Below, in pieces: positions 8,109-16,549 of a DNA stretch of 64,000 nt (position 1 is its first letter; each line of letters begins with the position of its first letter). This DNA is from a virus: positions 1 to 64,000 of the IMG/VR virus record IMGVR_UViG_3300033146_005954; one strand, given 5' to 3'. The notes under the pieces were generated by a model. The model had not been told where the DNA came from and did not search any database. It saw only the letters and a program-made list of their open reading frames with translations. The position numbers and the translations under genes are program-made.

Positions 8109-8969
8109 ATGACAGAACAAGAGAAAAAAGAATTAATCGAAGCGATGAAACATGACAAAGAAGGACAGAAGTCAAATTTTTGGAATATTCCAAAAAAAGA
8201 AGAGGGAACTTTCCCTATTAGATTTTTACCACCTTTAAAAAAATTAGGTGAGAAAACATTCTATTTTAAACATAAGGTTCATTGGATTGCTGGAAGACCG
8301 TATGAGTGTTTAAATCAATCAATGAATGATAAAAATGGAGTATTTCATGAAGCGGAAAATTGTCCTATTTGTAATTTTACAGATAAATTATATAAGACAG
8401 CACAGAAAGGTGATGATGATTTTAAATTAGCTGGATTAATCAGAGGAAAAGAGAGAAATGTAAGTAGAATAGTTGTTAGAAAAAGTGAAGATGAAACTGT
8501 AGCAAGATTTTATGAATATGGACCAAAATTATTTGAGATGTTATATCATATAATTACAGAAACAGATTTTGGAATGATAGTAGATCCTAAAGACGGAAGG
8601 GACTTTAACTTAACAAAATCTGGAACTGGAAGAAATACTAATTATGATACTTCAACCCCTTCAGCAAATTCTAATCCTATATTTACAGATGTTGAAATGT
8701 TGAAGAAGTTATTTACAAATGCTACTGAAATGAAATATACTGACAATATAGAATTTACAAGCTATGATAATTTGAAAAAAGTGCTTGAGTCATTTTTAGG
8801 AGATGAGCCTGAACCTATTTCAAAACCAGCTTCTGCTCCTATTTCAAAACCAGCTTCTGCTCCTATTTCAAAACCAGTTTCTGTTGAAAAAGAAGAAATG
8901 CCAGTTTCTGCTGAAACATCAGAAGAAGATGACGAATTGGATGCTATATTAGGCGAATTTACAAGTTAG
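8109..8969 (+). CDS. 32: T4 gp32-like single-stranded DNA-binding protein
   Basis: 286 aa (T4 gp32 is 301). A basic N terminus is followed by an OB-fold region with a gp32-type zinc site: H58, C67, C85 and C88 (ENCPICNF). FYFKHKVHWI and VRKSEDETVARFYEYGPKLF match the gp32 core. The C-terminal 60 residues contain three copies of PISKPASA and a very acidic end (SEEDDELDAILGEF), the tail that in T4 recruits replication proteins. It coats ssDNA in replication and recombination and heads the gp32-uvsX-gp31-uvsW block. Confidence 0.85.
   Translation: MTEQEKKELIEAMKHDKEGQKSNFWNIPKKEEGTFPIRFLPPLKKLGEKTFYFKHKVHWIAGRPYECLNQSMNDKNGVFHEAENCPICNFTDKLYKTAQKGDDDFKLAGLIRGKERNVSRIVVRKSEDETVARFYEYGPKLFEMLYHIITETDFGMIVDPKDGRDFNLTKSGTGRNTNYDTSTPSANSNPIFTDVEMLKKLFTNATEMKYTDNIEFTSYDNLKKVLESFLGDEPEPISKPASAPISKPASAPISKPVSVEKEEMPVSAETSEEDDELDAILGEFTS
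8814..8885 (+). repeat. 24-bp in-frame repeat in gp32 (three copies)
   Basis: CCTATTTCAAAACCAGCTTC followed by TGCT occurs perfectly at 8814 and 8838 and with changes at 8862. It encodes PISKPASA. It forms a flexible linker before the acidic tail, and its copy number may vary between isolates. Confidence 0.8.
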
Positions 8970-8977
8970 ATAAAATA

Positions 8978-8996
8978 CCCCCCCAACTAAGGGGGG
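8978..8996 (+). terminator. C6/G6 hairpin between gp32 and uvsX
   Basis: CCCCCCC-AACTAA-GGGGGG is a very stable stem in an AT-rich context. It lacks a T run and may attenuate readthrough or protect the abundant gp32 message. Confidence 0.5.
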
Positions 8997-9011
8997 ATAA
9001 TAGGAGAAAAT

Positions 9012-9887
9012 ATGGCAAAGAAAAAAATAGAAAAAGCAGAAGAAACTTCTTTTGAAGATATAGATAAAATAATTTCAAAACAATTTGGGGATTTAATTGA
9101 TTTATCTAAAGTAGATACTTCAGTAGATACTTTTTATGATTGGGGTGTTTATTCTTTAAATTATATTTGTTCAAAGAATTTATTTGGTGGTATTCCAAAA
9201 GGACGTGTAACAGGCATTGAGGGTTTGGCGGGCACGGGAAAGTCTTTATTAACAGCGGTTGCAGCAAAAGATCCAAGAATTGATTATATAATAGTAGTTG
9301 AAACAGAAGGTGGTGGACAAGGCGATGAATTAATGACATTTGCTGGAGTTGATAAAAGAAAAGTTAGAATAATGAAAGCAAATACATTTACAAGTTATAA
9401 AACAAATAAAAAGACTTTAAAAATAGAAGAAATAAAAGATAGTGAAATACCTAAAAAATTAAACACTGATACTTATCTATATACAGAAGGAATTACTTCT
9501 AAAATAAGAAGATTTATACAAGCTATTAATTTTGGAGGAGTTAAACAAAATATATTAATTATTTTAGATAGTTTGGCAAATATTCAATCAGTTAGAGCAC
9601 TTGCTGGTGGTTGTTATATTGGAGATACTAAAATCACAACAAAAAATGGTTTAAAAAGTATAAAAGATATTAAAGAAGGAGATTTTGTTTTAACTCATTT
9701 AGGATCACTCAAAGAAGTTGAAAAAATACATTCCTATGAAAATAAAAATGAAATAATTGAAATCGAAATTGAAGATGAAATAATAAAACTAACGCCTAAT
9801 CATAAATTATTAATTAAAAGGGATGGTGTAAAGAAATGGGAAATGGCAGGGAATGTTTTATTAACAGATGAATTATTTAAGATATAA
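9012..9887 (+). CDS. uvsX: UvsX/RecA-type recombinase, N-terminal part fused to N-half of a split intein
   Basis: 291 aa. Residues 1-200 are the RecA/UvsX core: Walker A GLAGTGKS (71-78) and Walker B ILIILDS (181-187). At C201 (nt 9612) an intein begins: CYIGDTKI (block A), KEGDFVLT, and block B TPNHKLL (261-267). The frame stops after 91 intein residues without endonuclease or C-terminal splicing blocks. Those are in the separate ORF at 10044. UvsX forms filaments on ssDNA for strand exchange. TAGGAGAAAAT precedes the ATG. Confidence 0.85.
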   Translation: MAKKKIEKAEETSFEDIDKIISKQFGDLIDLSKVDTSVDTFYDWGVYSLNYICSKNLFGGIPKGRVTGIEGLAGTGKSLLTAVAAKDPRIDYIIVVETEGGGQGDELMTFAGVDKRKVRIMKANTFTSYKTNKKTLKIEEIKDSEIPKKLNTDTYLYTEGITSKIRRFIQAINFGGVKQNILIILDSLANIQSVRALAGGCYIGDTKITTKNGLKSIKDIKEGDFVLTHLGSLKEVEKIHSYENKNEIIEIEIEDEIIKLTPNHKLLIKRDGVKKWEMAGNVLLTDELFKI

Positions 9888-9888
9888 T

Positions 9889-9987
9889 ATATTTTATATT
9901 GAAGAACTTAATTTATGTATTGAGTATAATGGAGACTATTGGCACAAAAACCCAAGATTTTATAATTATCTGGAAAATGGATGTTGA
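9889..9987 (+). pseudogene. Remnant of an endonuclease gene between the split-intein halves
   Basis: A short frame reads YIEELNLCIEYNGDYWHKNP then RFYNYLENGC and a stop. IEYNGDYWHKNP matches the core of Vsr-like homing endonucleases (E..GD.WH.NP). After a frame change, 9983-10042 continues VDKEFNNVVDKFKKKIGEKI, plausibly the same decayed protein. No intact start or length remains. This is the expected place for the endonuclease in a fractured-gene arrangement. Confidence 0.6.
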
Positions 9988-10043
9988 TAAAGAGTTCAAT
10001 AATGTCGTAGATAAATTTAAGAAAAAAATAGGAGAGAAAATAA

Positions 10044-10910
10044 ATGAATGAATTAAAAAAAGATGATATTTTTTTAGACAATTATATTCCTTTAAAAATA
10101 AAATCTATTAAAAGGAGGAGTGACAATATAGAAAAAGTTTATGATTTGACTGTTAAGGATGATAAAACTTATTGTGTTACAAAAAATAAAATTATTGGAC
10201 ATAATTCTGATATGGGGCTTAGGGGCCAAAATATTAATAGTTTTTTTAAAAACTTTGATAATGCTTTTGAAGAAGCAGGTATGACATTTGTATTTACAAA
10301 TAAATTATATACAAATTTTGATGAATATAATCCATGGGCTTCAGCAGGTGGAGTATCTCCAAGATATAATTCTTCTTTATATGTTAGGTTATCTACTACT
10401 TCTTTAACTGATGATGTATCTGATGGTGATATGAAAGAAGAAAAATTAAAAAGAAAATCAGCTTTAGGAAGTTCATTAAAAACTATAAAAGCAAGAGTTG
10501 AAAAAAGTAGATTTGGGACAGATATGAGAAATATTCCATTTCTTTTAGATTTTATATCTGGACCAGTTAAATTTAGTGGATTATTTACTTTATGTAAAGA
10601 TTTTGGTGTAATAACTTCTCCTTCTAATGGATGGTATGAAATGGATACTGTATTTGAAGGTAAATTTAGAAAAAAAGATTTTATTCCTTTTATAAAAAAG
10701 AATGAAAAAGAATTAATGACTAAAATACAAAAGTTATTAGAGAAAGCTGAAATAAGAATTAAAAAAGAACATCAAAATTTAGAAGTAAATGATATACAAG
10801 AAGCTAATGATGTTGAAGAAGATTTAGAAGACAAAGATAAAGAAAATCCTTTTGGAGAGACAGTATCTGATGATATAATGAAAGAAATGATTAAAGATGT
10901 TGAAGTATAA
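10044..10910 (+). CDS. uvsX: C-half of split intein fused to UvsX C-terminal part
   Basis: 288 aa. Residues 1-54 are intein C-half: block F KVYDLTVKDDKTYCV (31-45) and block G IIGHN (50-54), ending at the splice junction before S55 (nt 10206). Residues 55-288 continue UvsX: SDMGLRGQNINSFFKNFDNA, MTFVFTNKLY, then an acidic C terminus. It has its own Shine-Dalgarno (AATAGGAGAGAAAATAA). Trans-splicing with the ORF at 9012 would give an uninterrupted protein of about 434 residues. Confidence 0.85.
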   Translation: MNELKKDDIFLDNYIPLKIKSIKRRSDNIEKVYDLTVKDDKTYCVTKNKIIGHNSDMGLRGQNINSFFKNFDNAFEEAGMTFVFTNKLYTNFDEYNPWASAGGVSPRYNSSLYVRLSTTSLTDDVSDGDMKEEKLKRKSALGSSLKTIKARVEKSRFGTDMRNIPFLLDFISGPVKFSGLFTLCKDFGVITSPSNGWYEMDTVFEGKFRKKDFIPFIKKNEKELMTKIQKLLEKAEIRIKKEHQNLEVNDIQEANDVEEDLEDKDKENPFGETVSDDIMKEMIKDVEV

Positions 10911-11070
10911 AGTAGAATGGGAAAATGGAATAGTTGTTAAGAGAGGTGTTCTATTAGATTTTATTGTCAAAAACGATATATCATATGGAATAATTAAAAT
11001 AGGTAATAATTTAAAAGAAATTAAATTAGATAATTTAAAAATAGCAGAAGAAGAAAAGGAGAATATATGA
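10897..11070 (+). CDS. Small unknown protein (57 aa)
   Basis: 57 aa starting MLKYKVEWENGIVVKRGVLL and ending AEEEKENI. It overlaps the uvsX end and the next start (ATGA). It is predicted beta-strand rich with an acidic helical end. No recognised family. The coupled position between uvsX and the gp31-like gene suggests it is real, but its Shine-Dalgarno is weak. Confidence 0.45.
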   Translation: MLKYKVEWENGIVVKRGVLLDFIVKNDISYGIIKIGNNLKEIKLDNLKIAEEEKENI

Positions 11071-11423
11071 AAAATTTCAAACCGTGTGGAAATCAAGTCT
11101 TAATTAGATTTATCCCAACAAAGCCAAAAGAGAAAAAAACAGATGCTGGATTATTATTATTAGATGGAACAAAAACAACTAATATGAATGGAACTCAAAT
11201 CGAAGTAGATAAAATGTTATTTCAAGTAGTTAGTGTAGGTGAATTAGTAGATTTAAACAAGACATCATTTAAAATAGGAGATTTAGTAATCTTTAATGAC
11301 TTTGATATTAAATATTTAGAAGATGAAAATAAAAAAGGTTATTTATTAACTAAAGATGTTTCTATAATGGGAACTTATGAAACATCAGAAAAACCAGACG
11401 AAGGGTGGAGTTTGGATATTTAA
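11067..11423 (+). CDS. GroES/gp31-like co-chaperonin
   Basis: 118 aa. The layout follows the GroES beta-barrel: FKPCGNQVLIRFIP (4-17), a mobile-loop-like segment around 30-47 (GLLLLDGTKTTNMNGTQIEV), then FQVVSVGELV, FKIGDLVIFN and a closing YLLTKDVSIMGTYE. T4 gp31 replaces GroES in folding the major capsid protein with host GroEL, and a similar role is inferred here. GGAGAATATATG precedes it. It could also be another small GroES-fold phage protein. Confidence 0.6.
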   Translation: MKNFKPCGNQVLIRFIPTKPKEKKTDAGLLLLDGTKTTNMNGTQIEVDKMLFQVVSVGELVDLNKTSFKIGDLVIFNDFDIKYLEDENKKGYLLTKDVSIMGTYETSEKPDEGWSLDI

Positions 11424-11582
11424 TTGGCTTATATACCTGATGAATTTTTAGTAGAAAAATTAGTTGATTTAAAAACAGAAAAAGAAACAGAGATAGAGAT
11501 GAAAGCTTATTTCATCTCTATTTTAGAAATTATAGAAAGTGGCTTAAATCCTTTAGAAGATTGGAGTAGATTTATTGAATAG
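11424..11582 (+). CDS. Small acidic protein (52 aa), TTG start
   Basis: The frame opens directly after the gp31-like stop with TTG GCT (LAYIPDEFLVEKLVDLKTEK) and ends NPLEDWSRFIE. It is an amphipathic helical protein overlapping the next gene by 8 bases. The only candidate start is TTG, with AAGGGTGGAG further upstream than usual. No family is recognised. Confidence 0.4.
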   Translation: MAYIPDEFLVEKLVDLKTEKETEIEMKAYFISILEIIESGLNPLEDWSRFIE

Positions 11583-12048
11583 TAAGTTTATTAAATTAAA
11601 ATTGTTGGAGTATTACAGATTTAAAAGAAATATGTTAGCAGGAACAGAAGTTAATGTAGCTTATGGTATAGCTGATGTATTAGCTATTTCAATGGATTTA
11701 AAAAAAAGTATTGAAATAGAAGTTAAAGTAAGTATATCTGATTTAAAAGCCGATTTTAAAAATAAAGTAGATAAACATTCTAATGTAGAAAACGGAAAAT
11801 GGATGAATCCAAATTATTTTTTAATAGCTATTCCAGAAAATTTATTAACTAAAACATTAGATATATTAAAAGATAAAAATAGTAAATATGGTATAATAAC
11901 TGTAAGTGAAGAAGGAGTTATTAAAATTGTTAAAAGAGCAAATAAATTAAATTTAAGTGAAAATAATAAATTAAAACATTATTTAGATTTAAGAATAAAT
12001 AATCAATTAATAACAGTTTTACAAAAAGAGTTGAATGAGGGTTTATGA
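11575..12048 (+). CDS. PD-(D/E)XK-like (MmcB-type) predicted nuclease
   Basis: 157 aa, TTG start with TTGGAG 13 bases upstream. IADVLAISMDLKKSIEIEVK followed by VSISDLKADFKNKVDKHSN resembles MmcB-type restriction-fold proteins (D...E.K.S..D...D.K..KH), with candidate residues in ADV and EIEVK. Then come NYFLIAIPENL and a basic C terminus. It is directly coupled to uvsW (4-base overlap), so a repair or recombination role is inferred. Activity is not established. Confidence 0.5.
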   Translation: MNSKFIKLKLLEYYRFKRNMLAGTEVNVAYGIADVLAISMDLKKSIEIEVKVSISDLKADFKNKVDKHSNVENGKWMNPNYFLIAIPENLLTKTLDILKDKNSKYGIITVSEEGVIKIVKRANKLNLSENNKLKHYLDLRINNQLITVLQKELNEGL

Positions 12049-13469
12049 AACTATATATAGATGATAGAATAATTTCTATTATTTTTAAAACAAAAGAAAA
12101 TGAAGTAATATTTAAAAATTATTTTACATGGAAAGATGATTCAAAAGCTTTTTTTAGAGGAAAATATGACGTAACTAAAATAAAAAAAGTTTGTTTCATG
12201 AAACATCATAAATCAATGTATTTATTAAAATCAGGATTTCTACAAGAAGTAATGTTTTTAATAAAATCAAATGAAATTAAAGTAACTGAAATAGTTGATA
12301 AAAGAACTAAATTTAATTTCATGAAAAAAGAGTATTCTATTAAATCATTAGAAAAATATTTTCCTTTTGAATATGTAGATCATCAAACGTCTGCTTTAAA
12401 AAAAATTTTAAAAGTTAATAAAGGGATTGCTGTTTTACCAACATCGGCTGGCAAAACTGAAATTTTTTTGGCTTATTTGAAAATAACAAATTTGCCAACT
12501 TTAATAGTAGTGAATAAAGTTTTATTAAGTGAGCAAATATATGAAAGAATTATTAAATATGGAATTAATGATGTTGGTATAAATACCGGTAGTAAAAAAA
12601 GAAATTTAGAGGCAAAAGTAATTGTTTCAACTATTGGAAGTGTTAAAAATTTAAATTTAAGTAAATTTAAATGCCTCATTGGTGATGAAGTTCATAATTT
12701 TTCTTCAAAAACATTCCAAGATTTTTTAGAAAAAGTTTCCTTCCCAATTCAAATAGGATTTTCAGCAACTCCTAATAAAGGGAAACCGTATCAATATTCT
12801 ATAATTAGGCAATTTATGGGCGATGTAATAGCAGAAGTAAAATCAAAAGAATTGATGGATAATAAAGTAATGGCTGAACCGTTTATTTATTTTGTAAAAA
12901 ATAAACTAAATGATGGGTTAGATTATCATTCATCTTATTTAAAAGAAATAATACAAAATAGAGAAAGAAATAATAGTATTGTTAGAATAGTTGAAAATTT
13001 TGATACTCAAATATTAATCTTACTTCAAGATGTTGTTAATGGACAAGGTGAGTATCTAAAAGAAAAAATAGCAGAATTTGGAAAAAAGGTTGAATTTATT
13101 TCAGGAGAAACTAAAGATAGAAATTTTTATATAGAGAACTTTGAAAAAGAAAATATTAATGTTTTAATAGCTACTAATATTTTAAATGAAGGAATTTCAA
13201 TTAATAATATTAATTTATTAATTAATGCAGCAGGAATGAAAAGTTATTCACTTACTGCTCAAAAAATAGGAAGAGGTTTAAGAACAAAAAAGGGAAAAAG
13301 TTCTGTTGCAGTTGTAGATTTTATTGATGAAGGAAATAAATTTTTAGAAAAACATAGTAAGATTAGATATGATATATTCAAAAAATTGGGATTTCATAAT
13401 ATATTAAAATTGAACTTAGAGGAACTTTTGGAATATGACGAGAAAAGTATTATTAAAAAGACTAGATGA
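12045..13469 (+). CDS. uvsW: UvsW-like SF2 recombination helicase with replaced C terminus
   Basis: 474 aa. Helicase motifs in order: PTSAGKTE (132-139), DEVH (214-217), SATP (240-243), ATNILNEGI (376-384) and QKIGRGLR (406-413). VDHQTSALKKIL (111-122) is the Q-motif region. T4 UvsW unwinds branched DNA and turns off origin initiation. After LRT (412-414) the last 60 residues have a divergent second copy encoded at the end of the following endonuclease gene, indicating that insertion displaced the original 3' end. Confidence 0.85.
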   Translation: MKLYIDDRIISIIFKTKENEVIFKNYFTWKDDSKAFFRGKYDVTKIKKVCFMKHHKSMYLLKSGFLQEVMFLIKSNEIKVTEIVDKRTKFNFMKKEYSIKSLEKYFPFEYVDHQTSALKKILKVNKGIAVLPTSAGKTEIFLAYLKITNLPTLIVVNKVLLSEQIYERIIKYGINDVGINTGSKKRNLEAKVIVSTIGSVKNLNLSKFKCLIGDEVHNFSSKTFQDFLEKVSFPIQIGFSATPNKGKPYQYSIIRQFMGDVIAEVKSKELMDNKVMAEPFIYFVKNKLNDGLDYHSSYLKEIIQNRERNNSIVRIVENFDTQILILLQDVVNGQGEYLKEKIAEFGKKVEFISGETKDRNFYIENFEKENINVLIATNILNEGISINNINLLINAAGMKSYSLTAQKIGRGLRTKKGKSSVAVVDFIDEGNKFLEKHSKIRYDIFKKLGFHNILKLNLEELLEYDEKSIIKKTR

Positions 13470-14733
13470 AAAATATAAAGAATATAATTATATTTTAAAA
13501 AGTAAAAAAGATTATTTTACAAAAAAAGAAAGTATAACTTTTTTATGCCCTACTCATGGAGAATTTGAAAAAAAATTACCTTATTTTATTTATGGAAAAA
13601 ATTTTAGTTATTGTCCAAAATGTATTTTTGAAGAAAAATCTCAAAAAATGAGAATGCCACTAGAAGAATATGAAAAAAAATTACACAAAATACATAAAAA
13701 TAGATATAAAGTTTTAGAATATAACGGATTTAGTAAAGAAATTAAAATATTCGATACTGTTAGAGGTGTAAAAATAGTAGAACTTCCATACAATATATTG
13801 AAAAAATACTATAACGGAGAAGACGTTAAAAAAAGTAAATTAGAAAAACTTCAAAAAGATTTTTATGAAAAATATGTTAAGTTAAAAATACCTTATGAAA
13901 TTGTTGATTTAACTCAATATAAAAAAGCATTCTCAATGATAGAATTAAAATGTCCTATTCATGGAATATTTAAAGTAAGAGCAAGTTATATAATTTCTAA
14001 TGGTGGAAACTCTTGCCCTAAATGCTCTTATGACAACTTGAAAACAACTATTACTGAATTTACGAATATTTGTAATAAAATACATAAAAATAAATATGAT
14101 TATAAATTAGTAGAATATGAAGGTAATTTAAAAAAAATTAAAATAATATGTCCTATTCATGGAGTGTTTTTACAGCGACCTAAACAGCATAAAAAAGGGG
14201 AAGGTTGTCCAAAATGTTCTAAAAGTAAAGGAGAAATGAGAGTTTCTGCATTATTAGAGAATAACGGGATTCTATATAACCAACAGCATCATTATAGTGA
14301 TTGTATAAACCCAGAAACAAACCATGTTTTATATTTTGATTTTTATTTGCCTGATTATAATGTATTAATTGAGTTTGATGGGAGACAACACTATGAGCCT
14401 ATAAAGTATTTTGGAGGAAATAAAGAATTTATTAAAAGAAAAAGACTAGATTTGATTAAAGATGAATATTGTGTATTAAATAATATCAAACTAATTAGGA
14501 TTAAATACAATACAGATGTTGAGGCATTGGATATAAAAAAAATATTAAGAACCATGACAGAAGACAACATAATTATAAAAGATAGTGTGGTTGTAATAGA
14601 TTTTTTAGATAATGGAAATAGATTTACTGAAAAACACAGTAAAGAAAGGATGAGAATATATGAGAGTGAGGGGTATACTGATATATCTGTTATGAAAGTA
14701 GAGGAGCTAAAAACTATTGTAAAGATAAAGTAA
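13435..14733 (+). CDS. Zinc-module (DUF723-type) endonuclease inserted into uvsW, carrying the displaced uvsW 3' end
   Basis: 432 aa. Three Cys/His modules, each CP.HG.F followed by CPKC: about 38-59, 180-204 and 240-263 (IICPIHGVFLQRPKQH). A nuclease domain follows, YFDFYLPDYNVLIEFDGRQH, with FD, IE, DG and QH as in Vsr/DUF559-type enzymes, and KLIRIKY. The last 50 residues (SVVVIDFLDNGNRFTEKHSK onward) are not endonuclease but a second copy of the UvsW C terminus (SVAVVDFIDEGNKFLEKHSK). The ORF overlaps uvsW by 35 bases. Confidence 0.8.
   Translation: MTRKVLLKRLDEKYKEYNYILKSKKDYFTKKESITFLCPTHGEFEKKLPYFIYGKNFSYCPKCIFEEKSQKMRMPLEEYEKKLHKIHKNRYKVLEYNGFSKEIKIFDTVRGVKIVELPYNILKKYYNGEDVKKSKLEKLQKDFYEKYVKLKIPYEIVDLTQYKKAFSMIELKCPIHGIFKVRASYIISNGGNSCPKCSYDNLKTTITEFTNICNKIHKNKYDYKLVEYEGNLKKIKIICPIHGVFLQRPKQHKKGEGCPKCSKSKGEMRVSALLENNGILYNQQHHYSDCINPETNHVLYFDFYLPDYNVLIEFDGRQHYEPIKYFGGNKEFIKRKRLDLIKDEYCVLNNIKLIRIKYNTDVEALDIKKILRTMTEDNIIIKDSVVVIDFLDNGNRFTEKHSKERMRIYESEGYTDISVMKVEELKTIVKIK
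14718..14732 (+). promoter_or_regulatory. Late-promoter-like motif
   Basis: TGTAAAGATAAAGTA followed by AAGGAAAATTTATG of the next gene, inside the last codons of the endonuclease/uvsW tail. Confidence 0.6.
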
Positions 14734-14743
14734 AGGAAAATTT

Positions 14744-16549
14744 ATGAAATACGAAGATATATTTTTAAAAGCTTTTAGCACAGAAACAGTATATTTAGAA
14801 GAAGGAATAGCATTTACTCCATTTTTAGCTTTTTCTATATTTAGAGATAAAATTTTTAATAAAGCAAAAAAGACTGGGAATAAAATAGATGATACAATAG
14901 ACACAGCAGCAAGAGATGTTAAAGCAAAAGGGAAACTATTTAAAGAAAAAGCAAGAGCTGAATTAGGGGTTAGTTCAAAAGGAACTGTTTATAAATTAAC
15001 AAAAGAACAAAAAGAAATTATTAAAGAAATGTATGCTAAATATGGCAAAGAATTAATAAAAGATATCAGTGATTTTAGAACTAATATTTTAGCTCCTTAT
15101 TCTTTAATTAAAAGACAGGTAAGAGATAATCAAAGTGTTAGTTCAAAAGATATAACTGGATTAACAAAAGAGCAATTTAAATCTTCATTAGAATCTGGTA
15201 GAAGAAAAATTGAAGCTCGTGGTGAAATATATAAAGAAAAAAGTCGTGAATTACAAAGAAGAATGTTGAAATATAACGATCAAATATCTTCTTATAAAAA
15301 AGCTAAAATTGGAATAAATAGTGGAAAAGTAGATAATAATATTTTAAGTAAATTGTATAAAGAATTAGAATTATCTGATAATGATTTAAAAGGTTATAGC
15401 CCTGAAGAATTAAGAAGAATAACAAGTGAATTAAAGAAAAATACAAGAAATTTACAAAGATATGATATAAAAAAAGACAAAGCAGATGATGATCATGATA
15501 ATTTTGTTGATACATTAAATAAACAAAAAGAATTAAGAAAAGGAAGAGGTGTTGATTTAACTAAAAATAGAGAATTTAAAAGACATGGCAGTTTTGATAT
15601 AGCAATAGGAAAATATTTTTTAAGAAATGATATAAGGAAAGGGTTAATAAATGATAGAAATAATCCATTTATACCAACTTATATTTCTATTTTAGATAAT
15701 TTAATTGATAAAACAGAAAAGAGAAAAAAAGAAAAATTAGATAGTTTAGTAAGTATAAAAAAGACAACTGAATTTAACGAAAAAGAAAAAAAGATTTGGG
15801 AAAAAAGACCTACTGTAAAACATGATAGTAATAAAATAAGTGATTATTATCAAAAAATAAAAGAAGAAGATTTTTTAGATAAAAAAATATCTATTGAAAA
15901 ACCTGAAAAAGTTGTAGATGCTGAAAAAGAAATAAAAAACTTAATTAAAAAATTTGAAAGAGATTTAAGTAAAAAAATTGACCCAGCAGATTTAGAAAAA
16001 TTAAAAAAATATAGATTGATTAATAATTTAATTTCAATTAAAGAGTTAGAATCTCCAGATAAGTTATTTAAAACAGAGAAAGAAATAAGTAAAACAATCA
16101 CAAGTAATTATGTATCATCTGCTGATTTTATTAGAAAGATAAAAGAAATGGCCTCAAGAGAGTATGATAGTATTTCTGAATTAAATAAAGCTAAAAAAGA
16201 AGTTGATATATTAGTCAAAAATATGGAAGAAAATGATGAAAAAGAAGCTGTCGAGAAAGTAAGTGATATTATAAAAAGATTTAAAATAAGAAGAGAATTA
16301 AATAAACAAGATATTTTAGGTCATAAAACAGATGTTAAAGAATTAGTAGATATAAAAACAATTGAAGACTTTTTACAGAAAATGATTAAGCAAGATTATA
16401 GCGATTTTGATGATTATAAACAAGATAAAGAGTTATTAGATAAAATGATTAAAAAGTATAAAGCTGAAGATGAAGACAGTGAAGAAGAGTTGGATGATAT
16501 ACAATACCTTTTTGATAGATTAGAAAATAAAATGAAGAGAGGTGTTTAA
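14744..16549 (+). CDS. Large helical virion-type protein, unknown (601 aa)
   Basis: 601 aa, almost entirely charged helix with many Lys/Glu/Asp heptads. The N terminus MKYEDIFLKAFSTETVYLEE followed by G has a LEE-G site fitting T4 prohead-protease cleavage and resembles the other targeting-like N termini in this window. Residues 24-33 are hydrophobic (FTPFLAFSIF). The C terminus is strongly acidic. A late-type motif precedes it. Candidate roles are prohead core/scaffold or packaged internal protein. No homologue is recognised. Confidence 0.5.
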   Translation: MKYEDIFLKAFSTETVYLEEGIAFTPFLAFSIFRDKIFNKAKKTGNKIDDTIDTAARDVKAKGKLFKEKARAELGVSSKGTVYKLTKEQKEIIKEMYAKYGKELIKDISDFRTNILAPYSLIKRQVRDNQSVSSKDITGLTKEQFKSSLESGRRKIEARGEIYKEKSRELQRRMLKYNDQISSYKKAKIGINSGKVDNNILSKLYKELELSDNDLKGYSPEELRRITSELKKNTRNLQRYDIKKDKADDDHDNFVDTLNKQKELRKGRGVDLTKNREFKRHGSFDIAIGKYFLRNDIRKGLINDRNNPFIPTYISILDNLIDKTEKRKKEKLDSLVSIKKTTEFNEKEKKIWEKRPTVKHDSNKISDYYQKIKEEDFLDKKISIEKPEKVVDAEKEIKNLIKKFERDLSKKIDPADLEKLKKYRLINNLISIKELESPDKLFKTEKEISKTITSNYVSSADFIRKIKEMASREYDSISELNKAKKEVDILVKNMEENDEKEAVEKVSDIIKRFKIRRELNKQDILGHKTDVKELVDIKTIEDFLQKMIKQDYSDFDDYKQDKELLDKMIKKYKAEDEDSEEELDDIQYLFDRLENKMKRGV

